64,000 nt of DNA from Atherinomorus stipes (GCA_023101725.1 JALJCO010007904.1:1-64000), one strand, 5' to 3'; shown: positions 45,901 to 57,389, numbered from the stretch's first letter. Translations and numbers: made by a program. Notes: generated from the sequence alone by a model not told the origin.

Positions 45901-48723
45901 GTTTAGACCAGTTTACCCAGCACACCTCAGCTGTGTTTTGACCAGTTTACCCAGCACACCTCAGCTGTGTGTGGACCAGTTTACCCAGCACACCTCAGCT
46001 GTGTTTTGACCAGTTTACCCAGCATACCTCAGCTGTGTTTGGACCAGTTTACCCAGCACACCTCAGCTGTGTGTGGACCAGTTTACCCAGCACACCTCAG
46101 CTGTGTGTGGACCAGTTTACCCAGCACACCGTCGCTGTGTTTTGACCAGTTTACCCAGCACACCTCAGCTGTGTTTGGACCAGTTTACCCAGCACACCTC
46201 AGCTGTGTGTGGACCAGTTTACCCAGCACATCTCAGCTGTGTGTGGACCAGTTTACCCAGCATACCTCAGCTGTGTGTGGACCAGTTTACCCAGCATATC
46301 TCAGCTGTGTTTGGACCAGTTTACCCAGCACACCTCAGCTGTGTGTGGACCAGTTTACCCAGCACACCTCAGCTGTGTTTAGACCAGTTTACCCAGCACA
46401 CCTCAGCTGTGTGTGGACCAGTTTACCCAGCATACCTCAGCTGTGTTTAGACCAGTTTACCCAGCACACCGTTGCTGTGTTTAGACCAGTTTACCCAGCA
46501 TACCTCAGCTGTGTTTGGACCAGTTTACCCAGCATACCTCAGCTGTGTTTGGACCAGTTTACCCAGCATACCTCAGCTGTGTTTGGACCAGTTTACCCAG
46601 CATACCTCAGCTGTGTTTGGACCAGTTTACCCAGCACACCTCAGCTGTGTGTGGACCAGTTTACCCAGCACACCTCAGCTGTGTTTTGACCAGTTTACCC
46701 AGCATACCTCAGCTGTGTTTAGACCAGTTTACCCAGCACACCTCAGCTGTGTATGGACCAGTTTACCCAGCACACCGTCGCTGTGTTTAGACCAGTTTAC
46801 CCAGCACACCTCAGCTGTGTGTGGACCAGTTTACCCAGCATACCTCAGCTGTGTGTGGACCAGTTTACCCAGCACACCTCAGCTGTGTGTGGACCAGTTT
46901 ACCCAGCATACCTCAGCTGTGTGTGGACCAGTTTACCCAGCACACCTCAGCTGTGTGTGGACCAGTTTACCCAGCACACCTCAGCTGTGTGTGGACCAGT
47001 TTACCCAGCACACCTCAGCTGTGTGTGGACTAGTTTACCCAGCATACCTCAGCTGTGTGTGGACCAGTTTACCCAGCATACCTCAGCTGTGTTTGGACCA
47101 GTTTACCCAGCACACCTCAGCTGTGTGTGGACCAGTTTACCCAGCATACCTCAGCTGTGTGTGGACCAGTTTACCCAGCACACCTCAGCTGTGTGTGGAC
47201 CAGTTTACCCAGCATACCTCAGCTGTGTGTGGACCAGTTTACCCAGCATACCTCAGCTGTGTGTGGACCAGTTTACCCAGCACACCTCAGCTGTGTTTAG
47301 ACCAGTTTACCCAGCACACCTCAGCTGTGTGTGGACCAGTTTACCCAGCACACCTCAGCTGTGTGTGGACCAGTTTACCCAGCACACCTCAGCTGTGTGT
47401 GGACCAGTTTACCCAGCATACCTCAGCTGTGTGTGGACCAGTTTACCCAGCATACCTCAGCTGTGTTTGGACCAGTTTACCCAGCACACCTCAGCTGTGT
47501 TTAGACCAGTTTACCCAGCATACCTCAGCTGTGTGTGGACCAGTTTACCCAGCACACCTCAGCTGTGTGTGGACCAGTTTACCCAGCACACCTCAGCTGT
47601 GTTTGGACCAGTTTACCCAGCACACCTCAGCTGTGTGTGGACCAGTTTACCCAGCACACCTCAGCTGTGTTTAGACCAGTTTACCCAGCATACCTCAGCT
47701 GTGTTTAGACCAGTTTACCCAGCATACCTCAGCTGTGTGTGGACCAGTTTACCCAGCACACCTCAGCTGTGTTTGGACCAGTTTACCCAGCACACCTCAG
47801 CTGTGTGTAGACCAGTTTACCCAGCACACCTCAGCTGTGTGTGGACCAGTTTACCCAGCATACCTCAGCTGTGTGTGGACCAGTTTACCCAGCACACCTC
47901 AGCTGTGTGTGGACCAGTTTACCCAGCACACCTCAGCTGTGTGTGGACCAGTTTACCCAGCACACCTCAGCTGTGTGTGGACCAGTTTACCCAGCACACC
48001 TCAGCTGTGTTTAGACCAGTTTACCCAGCACACCTCAGCTGTGTGTGGACCAGTTTACCCAGCACACCTCAGCTGTGTGTGGACCAGTTTACCCAGCACA
48101 CCTCAGCTGTGTTTGGACCAGTTTACCCAGCACACCTCAGCTGTGTTTAGACCAGTTTACCCAGCACACCTCAGCTGTGTGTGGACCAGTTTACCCAGCA
48201 CACCTCAGCTGTGTTTGGACCAGTTTACCCAGCACACCTCAGCTGTGTGTGGACCAGTTTACCCAGCACACCTCAGCTGTGTGTGGACCAGTTTACCCAG
48301 CACACCTCAGCTGTGTGTGGACCAGTTTACCCAGCATACCTCAGCTGTGTGTGGACCAGTTTACCCAGCACACCTCAGCTGTGTTTAGACCAGTTTACCC
48401 AGCATACCTCAGCTGTGTTTAGACCAGTTTACCCAGCATACCTCAGCTGTGTGTGGACCAGTTTACCCAGCACACCTCAGCTGTGTTTAGACCAGTTTAC
48501 CCAGCATACCTCAGCTGTGTTTAGACCAGTTTACCCAGCATACCTCAGCTGTGTTTAGACCAGTTTACCCAGCACACCTCAGCTGTGTTTAGACCAGTTT
48601 ACCCAGCATACCTCAGCTGTGTGTGGACCAGTTTACCCAGCATACCTCAGCTGTGTGTGGACCAGTTTACCCAGCACACCTCAGCTGTGTGTGGACCAGT
48701 TTACCCAGCACACCTCAGCTGTG
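42945..48723. repeat. 34-bp minisatellite, 5.8 kb
   Basis: About 170 copies of ggaccagtttacccagca followed by tacctcagctgtgtgt. The variants are cata/caca, gtgtgg/gtttgg/gtttag/gtatgg and a rarer caccgtcgctg. Two pre-array half-units (cagtccagtttaa) occur at about 42880 and 42930. It ends about 240 bp before the TATA box of the plus-strand chymotrypsinogen gene. All three plus frames stay open through long stretches without coding meaning. Confidence 0.97.
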
Positions 48724-48900
48724 GTTTTCATACGGTGTTAGGTTTGGAATACTGTTGTTGCTATTATGGGATGTTGTGTTAACATGTGTTGGTTGTTTCA
48801 AACGTGTGCAGCATAGAAGCTGAGCACGGCGTCTCCTGGCCAATCAGAGGCCTCCCTGCTGAGGCGTGTGACCCGTGAGAACATCCCGCCGCCTCAGTGC

Positions 48901-48967
48901 TGATAAGCAGGTGGTGGCAGAGCCTCGGTGCTGATTGGCCGAGGCCGCGCAGCCTTCAGGTATAAAG
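48901..48967 (+). promoter_or_regulatory. ctrb: promoter of the plus-strand chymotrypsinogen gene
   Basis: A canonical TATA box (tataaagg, 48961-48968) lies 44 bp before the ATG. Upstream are an E-box caggtg (48908-48913), a GATA-like tgataag (48901-48907) and an inverted CCAAT (gattggcc near 48933). This fits the arrangement of pancreatic protease promoters. No clear TC-box partner was found for the E-box. Confidence 0.65.
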
Positions 48968-49004
48968 GGGTCCGTGCGTCTGGGCTGGCATCATCGTCAT
49001 CGTC

Positions 49005-52000
49005 ATGGCCTTCCTCTGGATCGTGTCCTGCCTCGCCTTCGTCAGCGCCGCCTACGGTGAGACCCTTTCAGGGTTAACCCCCCCCCCCCCCCCCCGCGGC
49101 ATTCCTGGCGACGTCTCTGACGTGTGCTTCTCATTCCTCAGGCTGCGGCGTCCCCGCCATCCCCCCCCAGGTGAGCGGCTACGCCCGCATCGTGAACGGC
49201 GAGGAGGCGGTGCCCCACTCCTGGCCCTGGCAGGTGTCCCTGCAGGTGAGTCGGCCGGCCGGACCGGAATCAAACCGCCGTCTTCTCCGCTCACCGTCTC
49301 TGGTCTTCGTCCTCAGCAATCCAACGGCTTCCACTTCTGCGGAGGATCTCTGATCAACGAGAACTGGGTGGTGACCGCTGCCCACTGCAACGTCAGGTGG
49401 GTCCAACCCGAACCGCGGCCCGGGCCGAGCCGTGGGTCCAACCAGAACCACGACCCGGACCGGGCCTGGGTCAAACCGGAACCGCGACCCGGACCGGGCC
49501 GTGGGTCCAACCAGAACCACGACCCGGACCGGGCCGTGGGTCCAACCAGAACCACGACCCGGACCTGGCCGTGGGTCCAACCAGAACCACGACCCGGACC
49601 GGGCCATGGGTCCAACAGTAACCGCGACCCGGACCGGCTGTGGGTCCAACAGTAACCACGACCCGCGCCGGCTGTGGGTGTAACCGGAACCACGACCCGG
49701 ACCGGGCCGTGGGTCCAACAGTAACCGCGACCCGGACCGGGCTGTGGGTCCAACCAGAACCACGACCCGGACCGGCCGTGGGTCCAACAGTAACCGCGAC
49801 CCGGACCGGGCCGTGGGTCAAACCGGAACCACGACCCGGACCGGGCTGTGGGTCCAACAGTAACCGCGACCCGGACCGGGCCGTGGGTCAAACCGGAACC
49901 ACGACCCGGACCGGGCTGTGGGTCCAACCGGACCCACGACCTAGACCGGCCCTGGGTCAAACCAGAACCGCGACCCGGACCGGGTTGTGGGTCCAACCAG
50001 AACCGCGACCCGGACCGGGCCTTGGGTCTAACCAGAACCGCGACCCGGACCGGGTTGTGGGTCCAACCAGAACCGCGACCCGGACCGGGCCGTGGGTCTA
50101 ACCCGAACCGCGACCTGGACCGGGCTGTAAGTCCAACCGGAACCGCGACCCGGACCGGGCTGTGGGTCCAACCGAAACCACGACCCTGACTGGCCCTGGG
50201 TCAAACCAGAACCGCGACCTGGACCGGGCTGTGGGTCCAACCAGAACCGCGACCCGGACCGGCCCTGGGTCAAACCAGAACCACGACCCGGACCGGGCTG
50301 TAAGTCCAACCAGAACCGCAACCCGGACCGGGCTGTGGGTCCAACAGTAACCACGACCCGGACCGGCCCTGGTTCAAACCGGAACCACGACCCGGACCGT
50401 CCCTGGGTCAAACCGGAACCACGACCGGGACCGGCTGTGCTCGTCTGGGCCTGGCCAAGCTCCGATGGAAGATGGAACCCTGAAGCTGCTGTCTTTGTTG
50501 TCTGGATCCTTCTGCCAGGAACTGGACCGGTGGAAATGGTCCCAGCCGCAGGTCTTTGGTCGGGACTCCTTCCTCCGGTCCAGATCCAGGATCCGGTCTC
50601 GGCTCCTGGTCTGACTCTGCCGTGTCTGGACCGGTGGAAATGGTCCCAGCCGCAGGTCTTTGGTCTGGACTCCTTCCTCCGGTCCAGATCCAGGATCCGG
50701 TCTCGGCTCCTGGTCTGACTCTGCCGTGTCTGGACCGGTGGAAATGGTCCCAGCCGCAGGTCTTTGGTCGGGACTCCTTCCTCCGGTCCAGATCCAGGAT
50801 CCGGTCTCGGCTCCTGGTCTGACTCTGCCGTGTCTGGACCGGTGGAAATGGTCCCAGCCGCAGGTCTTTGGTCGGGACTCCTTCCTCCGGTCCAGATCCA
50901 GGATCCGGTCTCGGCTCCTGGTCTGACTCTGCCGTGTCTGGACCGGTGGAAATGGTCCCAGCCGCAGGTCTTTGGTCGGGACTCCTTCCTCCGGTCCAGA
51001 TCCAGGATCCGGTCTCGGCTCCTGGTCTGACTCTGCCGTGTCTGGACCGGTGGAAATGGTCCCAGCCGCAGGTCTTTGGTCGGGACTCCTTCCTCCGGTC
51101 CAGATCCAGGATCCGGTCTCGGCTCCTGGTCTGACTCTGCCGTGTCTGGACCGGTGGAAATGGTCCCAGCCGCAGGTCTTTGGTCGGGACTCCTTCCTCC
51201 GGTCCAGATCCAGGATCCGGTCTCGGCTCCTGGTCTGACTCTGCCGTGTCTGGACCGGTGGAAATGGTCCCAGCCGCAGGTCTTTGGTCGGGACTCCTTC
51301 CTCCGGTCCAGATCCAGGATCCGGTCTGGGCTCCTGGTCTGACTCTGCCGTGTCTCCCATCAGGACCTACCACCGCGTGATCGCTGGGGAGCACGATAAG
51401 GGCTACGGCTCCAACGAGGACGTCCAGGTTCTGAAACCCGCCCAGGTGAGACGCTCCTCTGGTGGTCCAGAATCGACTCCAGATCTTCCCCACTGACCCC
51501 CCCCTCTCCTCAGGTGTTCACCCACCCCGACTGGAACCCCAGGACCATCAACAACGACATCTCCCTCATCAAGCTGGCCTCCCCCGCCCGCCTCGGCACC
51601 AACGTGTCCCCCGTCTGCCTCGCCGGCTCCTCCGACGTCTTCGACGCTGGAATGACCTGCGTCACCTCTGGATGGGGGCTGACCCGCTACAACGGTACAC
51701 CCGGGACCCGCCTCGGGTTCTCACTGCAGGACCTTCCAAGAGTACCTACCTGCAGGTCCAATAACCGACAAGGACGCCGCCATACGTCCAATCCATACGG
51801 GAGGTGTGAGCAGAGGTTGGCTACTCGGCGCTCAGAGCATCAATCTGCGGCTACCCGGCGCTCAGAGCATCAGCGGCTACCCGGCGCTCAGAGCATCAAT
51901 CTGCGGCTACTCGGCGCTCAGAGCATCAATCTGCGGCTACTCGGCGCTCAGAGCATCTGCGGCTACTCGGCGCTCAGAGCATCGGCGGCTACTCGGCGCT

Positions 52001-54798
52001 CAGAGCATCGGCGGCTACTCGGCGCTCAGAGCATCGGCGGCTACTCGGCTCTCAGAGCATCAGCGGCTACCCGGCGCTCAGAGCATCAATCTGCGGCTAC
52101 TCGGCGCTCAGAGCATCAATCTGCGGCTACCCGGCGCTCAGAGCATCGGCGGCTACTCAGCTCTCAGAGCATCGGCGGCTACTCGGCGCTCAGAGCATCG
52201 GCGGCTACTCGGCTCTCAGAGCATCGGCGGCTACCCGGCGCTCAGAGCATCGGCGGCTACTCGGCGCTCAGAGCATCGGCGGCTACTCGGCGCTCAGAGC
52301 ATCGGCGGCTACTCGGCGCTCAGAGCATCTGCGGCTACTCGGCGCTCAGAGCATCAATCGGCGGCTACTCGGCGCTCAGAGCATCGGCGGCTACTCGGCG
52401 CTCAGAGCATCAGCGGCTACTCGGCTCTCAGAGCATCGGCGGCTACCCGGCGCTCAGAGCATCGGCGGCTACCCGGCGCTCAGAGCATCAATCTGCGGCT
52501 ACCCGGCGCTCAGAGCATCAGCGGCTACTCGGCGCTCAGAGCATCAGCGGCTACTCGGCGCTCAGAGCATCAATCTGCGGCTACCCGGCGCTCAGAGCAT
52601 CTGCGGCTACCCGGCGCTCAGAGCATCAATCTGCGGCTACCCGGTGCTCAGAGCATCAGCGGCTACTCGGCGCTCAGGAGCATCTGCGGCTACTCGGCGC
52701 TCAGAGCATCTGCGGCTACTCGGCGCTCAGAGCATCTGCGGCTACTCGGTGCTCAGAGCATCGGCGGCTACTCGGCGCTCAGAGCATCGGCGGCTACTCG
52801 GCGCTCAGAGCATCGGCGGCTACTCGGCGCTCAGAGCATCGGCGGCTACTCGGCGCTCAGAGCATCTGCGGCTACTCGGTGCTCAGAGCATCTGCGGCTA
52901 CTCGGCGCTCAGAGCATCAGCGGCTACTCGGCGCTCAGAGCATCGGCGGCTACTCGGCGCTCAGAGCATCAGCGGCTACCCGGCGCTCAGAGCATCAATC
53001 TGCGGCTACTCGGCGCTCAGAGCATCGGCGGCTACTCGGCTCTCAGAGCATCGGCGGCTACTCGGCTCTCAGAGCATCGGCGGCTACTCGGCGCTCAGAG
53101 CATCAATCTGCGGCTACCCGGCTCTCAGAGCATCGGCGGCTACCCGGCTCTCAGAGCATCGGCGGCTACTCGGCTCTCAGAGCATCGGCGGCTACTCGGC
53201 GCTCAGAGCATCAGCGGCTACCCGGCGCTCAGAGCATCAATCTGCGGCTACTCGGCGCTCAGAGCATCGGCGGCTACCCGGCGCTCAGAGCATCGGCGGC
53301 TACTCGGCTCTCAGAGCATCGGCGGCTACTCGGCTCTCAGAGCATCGGCGGCTACTCGGCGCTCAGAGCATCGGCGGCTACCCGGCGCTCAGAGCATCGG
53401 CGGCTACTCGGCTCTCAGAGCATCGGCGGCTACTCGGCTCTCAGAGCATCAATCGGCGGCTACTCGGCTCTCAGAGCATCGGCGGCTACTCGGCTCTCAG
53501 AGCATCGGCGGCTACTCGGCGCTCAGAGCATCAATCGGCGGCTACTCGGCTCTCAGAGCATCGGCGGCTACTCGGCTCTCAGAGCATCGGCGGCTACTCG
53601 GCTCTCAGAGCATCGGCGGCTACTCGGCGCTCAGAGCATCAATCGGCGGCTACTCGGCTCTCAGAGCATCGGCGGCTACTCGGCGCTCAGAGCATCGGCG
53701 GCTACTCGGCTCTCAGAGCATCGGCGGCTACTCGGCGCTCAGAGCATCGGCGGCTACTCGGCTCTCAGAGCATCGGCGGCTACTCGGCGCTCAGAGCATC
53801 AATCTGCGGCTACTCGGCGCTCAGAGCATCAATCTGCGGCTACTCGGCGCTCAGAGCATCGGCGGCTACTCGGCTCTCAGAGCATCGGCGGCTACTCGGC
53901 GCTCAGAGCATCAATCGGCGGCTACTCGGCGCTCAGAGCATCGGCGGCTACTCGGCGCTCAGAGCATCAATCGGCGGCTACTCGGCGCTCAGAGCATCGG
54001 CGGCTACTCGGCGCTCAGAGCATCAATCGGCGGCTACTCGGCTCTCAGAGCATCGGCGGCTACTCGGCTCTCAGAGCATCAATCTGCGGCTACTCGGCTC
54101 TCAGAGCATCGGCGGCTACCCGGCTCTCAGAGCATCGGCGGCTACTCGGCGCTCAGAGCATCGGCGGCTACTCGGCGCTCAGAGCATCGGCGGCTACTCG
54201 GCGCTCAGAGCATCGGCGGCGTGGGAACTGATGCGTGTGGTGAAGTCGCTGGTCGCGGTTAGGACAGGGGTCAGGGGCAGATTTTAGTCAGTTACATGAA
54301 AAGGAAACCTCCGGGATGGATTGGATATATGGCGACGTATCGTGACTGCAGTTGGGTCTCTCGGACTTTCAGAAGCAGATTGTTTCAGGCTGATCTGGGA
54401 CCAGTTTCAGGTTTGTGTGTCTCCCACAGCTCCCAGTACTCCCAACAAGCTGCAGCAGGCCGCCCTGCCCCTGCTGTCCAACCAGCAGTGCAAGCAGCAC
54501 TGGGGCAGCAACATCTCCGACGTCATGATCTGCGCCGGAGGCGATGGAGCCACCTCCTGCATGGTGAGGCCCCGCCCACCCGCCCACCTGCTGACCTCCA
54601 CACCTGCTCTCTGTTCACTTGTTTGTTGTCTTCCAGGGAGACTCTGGCGGTCCTCTGGTCTGTGAGAAGGACAACGTCTGGACCCTGGTGGGCATCGTGT
54701 CCTGGGGAAGCAGCCGCTGCTACACCACCACCCCTGCCGTCTACGCCCGTGTCACGGAGCTCCGTGGGTGGGTGGACCAGATCCTCGCCGCAAACTAA
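49005..54798 (+). CDS. ctrb: chymotrypsinogen, B-type (plus-strand paralog)
   Basis: Secreted digestive serine protease zymogen. Seven exons: 49005-49056, 49142-49245, 49317-49396, 51364-51445, 51514-51694, 54430-54563 and 54637-54798. All have GT-AG junctions with the same phases as the minus-strand paralog. They total 795 nt and 264 residues. The signal peptide is [18 protein letters not shown], and activation occurs at YAR before [19 protein letters not shown]. The triad is His in TAAHC, Asp in NNDISL and Ser in GDSGGP. Residue 189 reads Thr (GATSCMGDSGG), residue 216 Gly and residue 226 Ala (TPAVYARV); Ala226 is the known mark of chymotrypsin B and narrows the S1 pocket. Introns 1, 2 and 4 are under 90 bp, while introns 3 and 5 are minisatellite-filled. 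A poly(C) run lies in intron 1. The paralog number is not assigned. Confidence 0.96.
49397..50440. repeat. about 35-bp minisatellite in intron 3
   Basis: Degenerate copies of gtgggtccaaccagaaccac or gtgggtcaaaccggaaccgc followed by gacccggaccgggcc. The first copy begins at the 5' splice site of intron 3 itself (cgtcag then gtgggtcc), so each unit repeats a donor-like GTGGGT; two units read GTAAGT. CpG-rich. Confidence 0.93.
50524..51352. repeat. 104-bp tandem repeat in intron 3
   Basis: Eight nearly identical 104-bp copies starting tggaccggtggaaatggtcc and containing cagccgcaggtctttggtcg and ccagatccaggatccggtct. Differences are single bases (ggtctgg in copy 2; tctggg for tctcgg in the last). 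The array ends about 12 bp before the exon 4 acceptor. Confidence 0.96.
51736..54365. mobile_element. TIR element in intron 5 carrying a minisatellite
   Basis: The left end, about 51736-51805 (cgccatacgtccaatccata), and the reverse complement of the right end, about 54300-54365 (cgccatatatccaatccatc), are imperfect inverted repeats of roughly 60 bp. Both include a ctgcag core and a ggaggt inner edge. Almost everything between them is the 26/30-bp array. Related ends occur near 60795-60850 and 63550-63600. There is no transposase; it would be a non-autonomous DNA element. The exact termini and target duplication were not resolved. Confidence 0.5.
51820..54222. repeat. 26/30-bp minisatellite in intron 5
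   Basis: About 90 copies of ggctactcggcgctcagag plus catcggc, with catcagc and catctgc variants, longer catcaatctgc and catcaatcggc variants, and ggctctcag or acccggcg substitutions. All three plus frames read open because neither unit length contains a stop. Confidence 0.96.
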
Positions 54799-54916
54799 AC
54801 ACCTGTTGGCTGAGCCGCCGCCCGCAGGGTGGACCCTCGGTCCAGACGTCCCCTGGACCTGGCTGAGGTCTCCTGGATGCATTCGGTGGTTTTACAGTGT
54901 GAGGAAGCTGAACGAT

Positions 54917-54922
54917 AATAAA
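54917..54922 (+). terminator. ctrb: polyadenylation signal of the plus-strand chymotrypsinogen gene
   Basis: AATAAA in the context cgataataaaactg, 119 bp after the stop codon, followed by a TG-rich patch (aaatgtgtacctcagtcttc). Confidence 0.85.
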
Positions 54923-54968
54923 ACTGTTGAAGATCAGCAAATGTGTACCTCAGTCTTCTTTATGAGCC

Positions 54969-55002
<34 letters not shown>
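54969..55002. repeat. (ATG)n microsatellite
   Basis: About eleven perfect gat triplets just beyond the end of the plus-strand chymotrypsinogen transcript. Confidence 0.95.
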
Positions 55003-55003
<1 letters not shown>

Positions 55004-55484
55004 TGGAACCTGCCCGGTTCTCTGAGTTTACCAGAATTACAGCTTCATCCAAACCTGGATAAACTTGTTTTCGAGACCACATCCCAAACAGACTGTATTA
55101 GGACGGTTTTCCCTTAATTATTACATCTGATCAATATTTGATCTGATCAATATTAAATCTGATCAACATTAATATCTAATCCAGCAGCCCCCAGAGACCT
55201 GCCCCCCCCCCAAAGAGACAGATGTGCATCCCCCAGAGGGCAGCAGAGGGCGGCCTGGCCAAAGCCCCCCACAATCCTGGGGTCCCAGCAGGCCGCCAGG
55301 CACCAGCCCCCAGACGGCCCCCCAGCATAGGCTAGCTCCTGCCCCCCACACACATATTCCTCCCTCCACTCCCAATTCCCACACACACACCTCACTCCCA
55401 TGCTCACTCCTTCCTCCATGCACACCCCAACACACATGAGCCCCTCCCTCATGTGCGCACCCTCACTTTAGATTTTAAGGATCA
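55003..55484. other. intergenic sequence with a C-rich block
   Basis: The first part is ordinary, with repeated 'tctgatcaatatt' words near 55140. From about 55180 to 55465 it is C-rich with cacacacac patches and 'cagcaggccgccaggcacc'. It resembles dispersed-repeat sequence, but I cannot assign it to a family. No gene seen. Confidence 0.4.
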
Positions 55485-56555
55485 TCTGATACCGAGTCCT
55501 GATCCGATACCAAGTCCTGATCCAATACCGAGTCCTGATCCGATACCGAGTCCCGATCCGATACCGAGTCTCGATCCGATACCGAGTCCTGATCCGATCC
55601 TGAGTCCTGATCCGATCCTGAGTCCCGATCCGATCCTGAGTCCCGATCCGATACCGAGTCCCGATCCGATACCGAGTCTCGATCCGATACCGAGTCCTGA
55701 TCCAATACCGAGTCCTGATCCGATACCGAGTCCCGATCCAATACCGAGTCCTGATCCGATACCGAGTCCCGATCCGATACCGAGTCTCGATCCGATACCG
55801 AGTCCTGATCCAATACCGAGTCCTGATCCGATACCGAGTCCCGATCCGATACCGAGTCTCGATCCGATACCGAGTCCTGATCCGATACAGAGTCCTGATC
55901 CGATCCTGAGTCCTGATCCGATACCGAGTCTCGATCCGATCCCTAGTCCTGATCCGATACCGAGTCCTGATCCGATACCAAGTCCTGATCCGATACCGAG
56001 TCTCGATCCGATACCGAGTCCTGATCTGATACCGAGTCCTGATCCGATACCGAGTCTCGATCCGATACCAAGTCCTGATCCGATACGAGTCTTGATCCGA
56101 TACCGAGTCCTGATCCGATACCTAGTCCCAATCCGATTCCGAGTCCCGATCCGATACCGAGTCCCGATCCGATACCGAGTCCCGATCCAATACAGAGTCC
56201 TGATCTGATACAGAGTCCCGATCCGATACCGAGTCCTGATCCGATACCGAGTCCTGATCCAAAACCGAGTCCTGATCCGATACCGAGTCCTGATCCGATA
56301 CCGAGTCCTGATCCAATACCGAGTCCTGATCCGATACCGAGTCCCGATCCGATACCAAGTCCCCATCCGATACCGAGTCCTGATCCGATACCTAGTCCTG
56401 ATCTGATACCAAGTCCTGATCCGATACCGAGTCCTGATCCGATACCGAGTCTCGATCCGATACCGAGTCCTGATCCAAAACCGAGTCCTGATCCGATACC
56501 GAGTCTCGATCCGATACCGAGTCCTGATCCAAAACCGAGTCCTGATCCGATGCTT
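55485..56555. repeat. 18-bp minisatellite
   Basis: About 59 copies of gatccgataccgagtcct, with cc/ct, cccg/tccg and ccaat variants. As 18 is a multiple of three, one plus frame reads a Pro-Asp-Pro-Ile-Pro-Ser hexapeptide and opposite frames are also open; none is a credible gene. Confidence 0.96.
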
Positions 56556-57389
56556 AAACGTAAGTAACGTTAAAGTACCAACATTAGCTTTAGTGGCGTT
56601 GTTGTGCAGCTTTTAACAATAACGGTGTTTCTTCGTAGCAGGAAAGCTGTCTGTCGTTCAGAACTGTTAGCTACCGCTACTGCACGTCTTTAAAAAAAAA
56701 CAAACTTTATTGAAGTTCCGCAAGTGCATGTTGCAGCGCATCTACCGACGTTACTGCACGTTGCAGCGCATCTACCGACGTTACTGCACGTTGCAGCGCA
56801 TCTACCGACGTCACCCATGTAGTGTCGGAAATCTCCTCCCATCGTTCCCACATAGTGTACATGATATAGTGGATACATCATATACTCTATGTAGGGAACA
56901 GGGAGGGAGGGGGTGGTTTCAAACACAGCTCCAGTGTTTTCCCACAGCATGCTGTAGCCATGGTGATACCACTGGTCGGTGAGGGGGGGGGTCATCATCA
57001 CACCAGCCTGATCTGATTCTGAATCACATTTGTTTTAAATCAGCTTGAAGGTGGAATTGGGGAGTCAGGAGGCATCACATTTGTTCTATTTTTTCCCTTT
57101 ATTTATTCCTATTTTCCTTTATTATGACACATCCTCGAATCAGTTACATTCTTTCAATCACATTTCAAAAACCAGGTATGTAGCGTACATTTCTACACCA
57201 ACTAACAGCAAATGAATGAGCAATTGATCATTTATGAATGTCTGTGGAAATCACAAAGGAAACTGTCTGGTTGTTCCTCCATTTCTCTGAATCATGGGAT
57301 CGTTGGGAAGCAAATGAAACCAACACGGTAGATTTGAAATGAACTGAAACAACAGATAATTTAATGTGTGTGTCACATGCACAGTGCTC
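56556..57389. other. intergenic sequence with a small 30-bp repeat
   Basis: Three 30-bp copies of tgcagcgcatctaccgacgt type occur at 56724-56812. The rest is AT-rich with no recognised gene or element. A poly(A)-like run of nine A lies at about 56692. Confidence 0.6.

Noticed and set aside
42892..48823. Many overlapping plus-strand ORFs of 100-480 codons with a 34-residue period
   Set aside because: The 34-bp unit has no stop in most variants; frames switch freely between ORFs and no conserved non-repeat part exists.
50374..51493. Minus-strand ORFs of about 330-360 codons over the 104-bp repeats
   Set aside because: All frames are open because of the repeat, and the region is intron 3 of a plus-strand gene.
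51514..54287. ORF of 905 codons starting in a chymotrypsinogen exon, and sister ORFs in other frames
   Set aside because: Only the first 181 nt are exon 5; the remainder is read-through into the intron 5 array past a clear GT donor at 51695.
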